The translations under genes were made by a program, and so were the position numbers. 64,000 nucleotides of DNA from Liquidambar formosana (taxonomy: Eukaryota; Streptophyta; Magnoliopsida; Saxifragales; Altingiaceae): assembly GCA_039720395.1 (NCBI GenBank), contig CM077832.1, positions 31,927,316 to 31,991,315 on the forward strand, written 5' to 3'. Positions 57,281-64,000 of the stretch are shown in pieces (position 1 is the stretch's first letter; each line of letters begins with the position of its first letter). The notes under the pieces are model-generated. The model was given only the letters and a program-made list of their open reading frames with translations, was not told the origin of the DNA and did not search any database.

Positions 57281-57822
57281 GGGCGATGTGGGTGCCTATA
57301 GGATGTTTCCTAGAACCTTCCCACATCGTAACTTAGTCTCCGAATCTTTTCTTGTTTTGTAAGACTTGCTTTTTCTTGATCGGAGTCATGTGTTTGGTTT
57401 TTAAAGATTTCCTTTAAAAACTATTTTCAAGGTTTTCCTTTTTTCCTTAAAAAATGAGGTGGCGATTCCTAGTTTGTTATGTTTTTGTGAACCTTTTAAA
57501 AATCAGATTTTTATTCATTTAAATATCTACAAGTCCTTTTAAAAGAAGGTTTCCTCCCCGATTGAAACCCGTGGTTCACAATAAGATAAAGGTATAATCG
57601 CCATTTTTAAAGTAAATTGCCTTGAGACAAGGGCATAATAGCCATTTTCAAAGTAAATTGTCATCACATGATGGTTTTCTATCAATTTCATTTACTTTGT
57701 GCCAACGAAGGATACTAAATTGTCATATTTGTATAGTTTAGAGTCCATTTTGACTAGTTTTGATGTTGAGGACATTAAAGTAAAAATGGATCTAAAATTC
57801 AAGATAGTTTTCTATAATCTAC

Positions 57823-59006
57823 TGTTTCTTCTATTATATATTTTCTACTTTTAAGTTACATGTCTAATCTAATTTGTTGCTTTGAATCCATAAATTGCTT
57901 CAAATTTTTTAACTTTTATTTATTTTTAATTTTTTGGTTTTAAGATATGGGGTCTCATTTGTGGCACCATTAGTGTTGGGCATTACTTTGAATCCATAAT
58001 TGTCGTCGCTCTATGTAGTTTAGTTTCTTCCCTAAGTTGATTATGATTTTTAACTAAAAAATTCTACTAAAAAATATAGAAGTGATTCAAAAAAGTCAAT
58101 CATCATATCTTTTACCAGTTCGTTTAAGTATTCACACAAAAAAAATTCGGCGAGCAAAAAAGCAGATTGTAAAATTAGAGAAGTATCAAAGATGTCTTTT
58201 CTTTTGTTGCAATTTCTTTATAGTAAAGTGCAAAGAATTTAATTTTTTTTTTAAAAAAAAAGACTTTTTCTACTTGTCAAAAGTATTTTTAGAATGTCCA
58301 ACCAATCAATAAGGCAATATTTGGTTGGGGGTTTCATTCATGGGAAAGGGTTTTCATTCTCGATTCCAGTGTTTGGGATCGACACATTCCCGGGCAAGGG
58401 TTATTCCGGAAGTGTTAGGATTCCCACAAACAATAGTGTATTGAGAGCCTCTCCTAGAAAGATAGGATTTATAAGAGCATGGACTCCTAAACTATTAGGC
58501 ATCAATATATATTCTTAGAAGTTAGAACATCCATTCTTCTTTATCATTATAAAAATAAATAAATAAATAAAGGAAGAAAGAAAGAAAGAAGAGAGAGAAA
58601 ACATCCATAAGGAAACAATGTAGGCACACGTACGTTCATCCACTCATAGATGTGTCATGTGTGTATATAGTATATACATAGATATTCTATCTCATATTGG
58701 ATTCGACAATACAAGAATTCAAGGAATTATTCATCTTAACCTCCAGGGGTTGGTCAATTGTTCTCAATACTTATATCTCAAGAAGAGAAATGTTTTGGGT
58801 TCAATTTCTCACTTTCTCTTGGCGCCAGTCACCAATCATGTTTATCCAGAATGCTAATTGATGTGGAGAAACTGAGTGAACACTAACTTACCTATATTCA
58901 AGGATTAGTCATACCAAAAATCTTAATAACCTTGGCCGGAAAAAAAAAAAAAAAAAGGAAAAAAAAAATAGTAATTCCATTTCCCCAACTATCACTAAAA
59001 AAGTTG
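57823..59006. other. No recognised gene
   Basis: Open frames at 58082-58518 show no recognisable motif. Simple AAAT/GAAA repeats lie at 58550-58600, and an oligo(A) run at about 58940-58970. Confidence 0.3.
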
Positions 59007-59169
59007 AGAGAATTACAAATAGGTCCAGCTACGAGCAAAAAATTACAATTCAACTACAGTTGGTAGTCATTCTTAGTTAAGTTAGTAGTCATTTATTAGT
59101 ATGTTAGTAATCATTTGTATTGAATTGTAATTGTTTGCTTGTAGCCAGACCTATTTGTAATTCAATCTC
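59007..59169. mobile_element. Small foldback MITE
   Basis: GAATTACAAATAGGTC-GCTAC, then AATTACAATTCAA, is repeated in inverse at 59118-59165, leaving a short AGT-rich loop. About 160 bp, no coding capacity. Confidence 0.7.
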
Positions 59170-59424
59170 ATTGGTAATAGGGCTGGCCTGAGTCTTTTGC
59201 AAACCTACGAGGTGACGAAGTTCTGAACAATATTTGGATTGATCTTGGGCCTAAACTAATGTATCTTGGATGGGTCGAGGTCTAGTCATTTATTGAATGG
59301 ATTGTACTCAAGTCAGAGTTGCCTTGCCCCAAGAATTATCCAACTATCCTAGTGTATAGTTAACAGAGGCCTTACTTTGCCTCTTAGCTTAACCCATTAC
59401 ACGCAAAATGCTACTTGGTTTATA

Positions 59425-59658
59425 AGGTCCGTTTGGTTCATGTTTTTTATTTTTAAAAGTAAAGAGATGAAATTTTTTTGATAGTTTTTTATAGTGTAAA
59501 CTTTTAATGGTTATTTTTAAAATTTGAGGTAGCAGGCATTTCTCGCTATCTCAACTTTTAAAAGTAACTTCCAAAATTTTTCACACCCAAAACTTTCATT
59601 TTTTTTTCTTATTTTTAAAATTAAAAAACAGGAAGTAGAAGTTTATCCAAACGGGCCT
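59425..59658. mobile_element. hAT-like MITE
   Basis: Ends AGGTCCGTTTGG and, inverted, AGGCCCGTTTGG, with the following T/A-rich arms also pairing. GTTTGG-type ends are common in plant hAT-derived MITEs. About 234 bp. The target duplication is not clear. Confidence 0.55.
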
Positions 59659-60174
59659 AAGGTTATGACTTGGAGAGATTTAGAGTACGTAAATGCATGA
59701 ACATTTAGGGTTACTAGGAATAATGCACATGTGTCGTAGTTCTTATGTATATTTCATCTGTCATATCACCATTTTAGTTTTGCATTGCTTTGCAATGAAA
59801 CTACAATAACAATTTAAAGTCATGCATATGCATATTTATATGCCATTTACTTTTGTGTCCAATGACATTACCAAACCACTTTTAAACAGACATATCAACT
59901 TTTGAACCACAGAATGGCTAAGAGAGGCCCAAAAATTTAATCATTGAAAAACCTTTTTATAATCCATGCATAGATATAGAAGCATTTTAGAATTGAAAAA
60001 GAACTTCAAATCGCCAGTTAACCTAATAACAGCATCCATGATCCTACTTCTCCATTCCAATGTTTCATATGCGATGGTTTCACATACATTTCTATGTAAA
60101 CACAATATTTTATTTCATTTAAAAACGAGAAATATATGCTTCCTTCAACTAGTGGTCAATTCCACCTTTTATAT
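59659..60174. other. No recognised gene
   Basis: AT-rich sequence; nothing recognised. Confidence 0.3.
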
Positions 60175-60179
60175 AAACC
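60175..60179. repeat. Target site duplication AAACC, left
   Basis: AAACC at 60175-60179 and 61673-61677 flank the minus-strand solo LTR D. Confidence 0.7.
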
Positions 60180-61672
60180 TGTGAGCACCACGTCCTAAAC
60201 CACACGGCTCAGGAGTACGCTACAAGCCAGGAGGGCTAGCGCAAAGAGGAGTCACCATCCAATTTGTCTTAGGAACTAACTTGGAACCTAACAGGGTCTA
60301 ACTCGTCATAACCAGAGAGGGTTTGGAGCTAGAGTACATCATTGGGAAGGTGTAAGGCACCCAACAAACACCGGTCGAAATTGCCCCCACACATAATTAT
60401 TGGCTTTAATTAATTAATTATTTAATTAAATTCCACTCTAAGCATGCAAGCAAATTATGGCACACATGATGACCAAAATAATGAATAAATAAAGAAAAGA
60501 TAATAAAAAATATATAAGAAAATAGAGATCAGAATATACAAAAGACTAATCGGATACTAATCAACTAGGAGCAAAACTAAATAAAATAACAAATCTATTT
60601 GCCAGAAAGAAGGTACATACGTATCACTGATAGGTGCATATGCACCTAATGGGAATTTCACACAAAATCGCAAAACTCACATATCAATCTACATCATTCA
60701 TCCCAAAATAAATAAAATATATAGAAATAAATACAAATAAATACGAATATAAAAACTAAACCTAAATCATGCAAATTATGCTTTAGACAAAAATAAAATA
60801 AAATAAAAATAATAAAATAAAAACTAGAATAAAAAGCTAAATAAAACCAAATTTACCGACTTTGTAATTATTCATTGTCCCTCAGGTCTTTGGATTGAAT
60901 CAAGCCAACACAAATTCTCTCTTCGTCGAAATGTTATCACAGCAAAGAGATCAAAACTCACTCAACTTTGAAAAAAGATAGAAAATGAGAGAAAATAAGA
61001 GCAAAGAAAAGTGATCTTCGTCACTTTGCATCAACAGAAACTTCAATCGAGTTTTTGGGTATGAAAACGTTGAAATTGGACAAAACTCGTGACATATAAA
61101 GTTCTAGAGAATTGAATTATCTTTCTAATAAAACCAATTTCATCTAATTCTGAGTTCAAAGTCAAAAGTTATGATTAAAATACGTTCGCTGGTTTTTAGG
61201 AAAAAAAAAACTGCTGCTGAATTATGACGAATTTCACTCTCTCAAAACTCTTTTCTCCTCCCACCTTTCTAAAGTATTAAAAGAATAAATATATATCTGA
61301 AAATTAGGGTTTTCCTTTCCTTCCTAAACTAGGTTTCTTGAAGAATAATCAAAAGATATTTCCAATAACGATAAAAGTCTTCTAATTAGAATAAGAAACG
61401 AGAATTGTCTTTTCTAAAATTAGGAGAGTGACCGCTAACACGCATACGCATGTATCGTATGTGCGTACACATACCTATCACATATGCGCACATGTTAGTG
61501 ATATGATAAAAATGATTAATTTAATGAAAAAATTTTCCTTTATTTTAAACAAATAATCTCATGCTGTGATTCGCACTAATCCTTTAAGGATAATCCGTAA
61601 ATAACCAAACTAAACTTATCATCAAGGTCACGGGACTTAAGATGACAATGGGTACAAAATGGGGTTTATACA
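60180..61672 (-). mobile_element. Gypsy-like solo LTR D (1493 bp, minus strand)
   Basis: On the minus strand it runs from TGTATAAACCCC (61672) to GTGCTCACA (60180), with AAACC on both sides. Its middle matches solo LTR A (34080-34870), including the ACGCACATACGATACATG cluster and the AACGTTTTCATACCCAAAAA block. It is about half as long as A, so it is a shorter family or carries large internal deletions. Confidence 0.75.
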
Positions 61673-61677
61673 AAACC

Positions 61678-63113
61678 ACACGCATTGGTTTGATGAGATA
61701 TGTTGTGTAAATCTCATGGGATGCGTCTATTCCACCTTAAGTTAAAGATAAGACATATGACTCCTCCAATTGTACCCACACACAAAATTTTTTTTAAAAA
61801 AAAAAAGAGGAGAGAGAAAGAGAGAGAGAGAGAAGAAATGACTGCATTTTGTTTTGGTGATCAAAATCATGCCTGATTTGCGACAATGAACAACACATAT
61901 ATCATCTAAAGGTATAAATTTTATTTACATTCAATATTCGCCATTTTAGAAGCTTAATTTCTCTCTCTGATTTTTTTTAATCCCTCCATAGGAGATATTT
62001 ATTTCCTTTATTTGTAGCTTAAATTTTTATAAGGGTAAAATGTAAAAAACCTCCTCCTATTATTACCCATTTTTCACTTTATGCTCCTCTATTAAAAAAC
62101 CCACCAAAGACCTCCTTATTGTCTCGGGGTATGCTGTTAACTGCAAAGTGAAAAATCCATTTTACCTTTGTACGAAAATTATTAAAATATTAATATTTAA
62201 GTTTTAAAAAATAGTTTTTAAATATATTTATGAAATGATAGTTTTACCCTAAATCCCCCTTACGTTTTCCCCACAGATGGTCTAGCTTCTCTATCGCCGA
62301 TGACGCACTGCTACTGCCCTCCCTTATCTCTCATCAGAGGTCTCTCTCTTTTTTCCCCTTTTTTTTTCTTCTTTTTCTTTAGGCTCGAGAACCCAAATTG
62401 ATTTTACCCAAAAAAAATAAAAATAAAAATAAACAAAGAAGATGGGGGAGGGAGACCTCCGACGAGGGTTGACACCGGCATCCATGGCTACCCCTTTCTT
62501 TCTTTTTTCTTTTTTTTTTTTTCCTCTTTCTTTAAGCTTTGCACACAATCCCGCCGGTGGAGAACAATGGCACGACAATAGAAGAGGTCTTCTCTAGCAA
62601 CTTCTCTGCCAAATGGGGGAAAAGTGGGAAAAAGGGGAAGTCTTCCTTTCTCAGCCATCAAACCTTCAACCACCTACCATCATTGCACACAATCTTACTG
62701 GTGGAGAACGATGGCAAGATGGTGACGTCGTGACAGCGGTCTTCTTTCTCAAAGACCTACATAACCCTAGCCCCTATAATTGTTGATAGTGCCGGTGGGA
62801 ATGGGTTTCTCGTTGATCTGCTACGAGAATGGGTTCTTGTTGATCTTCTACCCCCATCCATAGGTTTCTTGTTGATCTGCTATGGAAATGGGTTCTATTT
62901 CTTCACCGTGGGTTTTTTTTTTTTTCATGGACTGCCATGGCTTCTAGTTGTCGGCATCAACTCTTGCCAGAGGAGTGGCGATGACACATTGAAAAAAAAT
63001 TATTTCCTTCCTAGTATGTAGTTGCCTTCACTTTCGCAATAGTCAGATGGGCAGCATCGATCTTCGACAGTCTGAGATTTTGAACAGCATAATTTCAACC
63101 TAGTTCTTGCGTT
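61678..63113. other. No recognised gene; possible decayed element
   Basis: Contains a GA-rich run (61800-61840), T/C-rich tracts, and two imperfect direct repeats around GCACACAATC-GGTGGAGAAC-ATGGCA (62540 and 62685). 62030-62170 resembles one arm of a MITE. No credible ORF. Confidence 0.3.
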
Positions 63114-64000
63114 CAAGGACAGACCCAAGATTTTATCTTGGGGGTGGCCAAAGTATGAATAAAAAAAATTTTACCACTCAAGAACAAAAAGCATACTAAG
63201 ATTTGAAACAAAATTAATAAGTCAAAAATAAAACTAACATCTATTCAAAGTAGACAAAAGAAAAGACACAAATAACAATTTCTTAACACATTTCAATTCA
63301 ATCATCTATCAAAATGGGACCTGACATTCTTTCAAATCTTGAAAATCATCAACTACTATTTCTGTACTAAATCTCATAGCAATCTCCCTTTTAATGTATA
63401 ACATCAAAGAGTTCATCAAAAATTCATCATCCATTTTGTTGCGAAGTCTGGTTTTCACATTATTCATAGCTGAAAATGCTCGTTTAGTTGTTGTAGTAGA
63501 AACAGGGAGAGTAAGTACAAGTACAATCACTCTGTAAACAAGTTGGTAGACTGTTGATTTCCTTGTTTTTACCAACCATTGGCACAGTTCAGAAATATTT
63601 GACAAAATTTTGAAATCTGAGTGTCGGATTACATTATGCTCATAATGGTGAAGTTCTATTTCCAACTGTTCTTTTTCTTGATCCGTGAAGTCTCGTGGAT
63701 AAAACTTTTTTACCAACTGACAAATATCATCGATTCTAAAAGATTCGTATGCATTTCGAGGATCTAGAGCTGAACTAAGGCTAAGCAACTCCACTGCATG
63801 CTCACTAAACCGACGATTTAATTCTTGCAATTAAAAATCTATTGTGGCACAAAAAATATCCACTCGATAATAATGCTCAATTGTAAAGTCTTCTTGTTGA
63901 TGACGAGCTCGACCTCTTCTTCCAACATAACGAGCATTCATGTCCGGGACATCAATGTTGCGTGCCTCACAAAACAACTTCACATTGGTAAGTAAATCAT
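63114..64000 (-). mobile_element. Second copy of the hAT transposon, cut by window end
   Basis: Starts CAAGGACAGACCCAAG and is nearly collinear with 30775-31660 of the first copy, including the transposase C-terminus on the minus strand. The right end is outside the window. Confidence 0.8.
63309..64000 (-). pseudogene. hAT transposase C-terminal part (partial)
   Basis: A continuous 173-codon frame (63309-63830) has LSLSSALDPRNAYESFRIDD, QLVKKFYPRDFTDQEKEQLE and the hAT dimerisation region (LVLTLPVST, KRAFSAMNNVKTRLRNKMDD). Directly upstream on the minus strand, at about 63832, a TAA interrupts the frame; beyond it the transposase continues (NVKLFCEARNIDVPDMNARY). It is better preserved than the copy at 30982-31799. 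Confidence 0.75.

Larger units (their letters stand above)
51499..57580 (+). mobile_element. Gypsy-like solo LTR C (about 3074 bp), interrupted by LTR B
   Basis: Starts TGTAGACACCCC and ends CGTGGTTCACA, with duplication ATAAG. Contains solo LTR B plus its 5-bp duplication (54278-57285). No internal genes. Related to LTRs A, B and D by its start (CACCCCATTTT) and its GAGGTGGCGATTCC end block. TATAAATA lies at 52407. Truncated relatives are at 25887-27287 and 38427-39173. Confidence 0.85.
51218..57822. mobile_element. Long-TIR MITE split by nested solo LTRs
   Basis: 51218-51490 and 57586-57822 are imperfect inverted repeats of each other over more than 200 bp. The outer arm TAAATTATATAAAACTA pairs with TAGTTTTCTATAATCTA. 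Inner arms share CGTTGGCA/TTAATGCGA and CACGTGGCGGCAACTTACTTTA / AAAGTAAATTGTCATCACATG type sequence. Removing the LTR nest leaves an element of about 520 bp that is almost entirely stem, a foldback MITE. The superfamily is not assigned. Confidence 0.65.

Noticed and set aside
58082..58518. Two adjacent open frames, one with a GKGFSFSIPVFGIDTFPGKG-like stretch
   Set aside because: Looks like translated MITE-type sequence (repeated ATGGGAAAGGG-like words); no family recognised.
62324..62733. Lys/Glu-rich and Ser-rich frames near 62.4-62.7 kb
   Set aside because: They arise from T/C-rich tracts and imperfect repeats; no known domain.

Overview
This window is a stretch of a plant nuclear genome, probably a eudicot. 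It is AT-rich, mostly intergenic and dominated by nested transposable elements. The plant assignment rests on a SIRE/Maximus-like Ty1/copia element with an extra 3' ORF, many plant-type MITEs, and one spliced plant-type gene. No bacterial operon, CRISPR array, rRNA or tRNA gene was seen.

The only convincing host gene lies on the minus strand at 13837-24274. It has three in-phase coding exons (53, 27 and 135 codons), encodes about 215 aa, and has two introns of about 4.7 and 5.1 kb. The introns carry an L1-type LINE, an RTE-type LINE remnant, hAT-like elements and MITEs. The product resembles a plant-conserved small protein that databases often call 'holocarboxylase synthetase' or 'nuclear receptor family 2 group C protein'; no enzyme domain is visible.

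Left part (1-11.4 kb): a Mutator-type MITE (1935-2887, 9-bp target duplication) carrying a 33-bp tandem array, next to a second MITE. A rearranged gag-only copia element follows (3371-10309). Its right-hand LTR-PBS-gag segment is inverted, and a 2.6-kb gypsy-like solo LTR (5146-7734) sits inside it. A hAT-like element (10710-11197) comes next.

Middle (25-39 kb): a small hAT-like element full of CGATAT motifs, a truncated long LTR, a possible CACTA end, and an autonomous-type hAT transposon (30775-37492). The hAT transposase is degenerate, and the element is interrupted by a 2.8-kb solo LTR (33629-36440).

Right part: a structurally complete, young Ty1/copia element (39604-49259) with 1282-bp LTRs that differ at about five positions, target duplication AGAGT, PBS, gag, pol, a third ORF and PPT. 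It sits in an older decayed LTR. Then comes a three-level nest: a long-TIR MITE (51218-57822) containing solo LTR C (51499-57580) containing solo LTR B (54278-57280). A reverse-strand solo LTR (60180-61672) and a second copy of the hAT transposon (63114 to the window end) complete the window.

The most interesting pattern is regulatory. Each LTR family here carries, upstream of its TATA box, a tight cluster of a short palindrome or near-palindrome that is specific to that family. In the young copia element the same palindrome cluster recurs between pol and the third ORF. There it is followed by a TATA box, a pyrimidine patch and a plant-type start context, which suggests a separate internal promoter for the third ORF.
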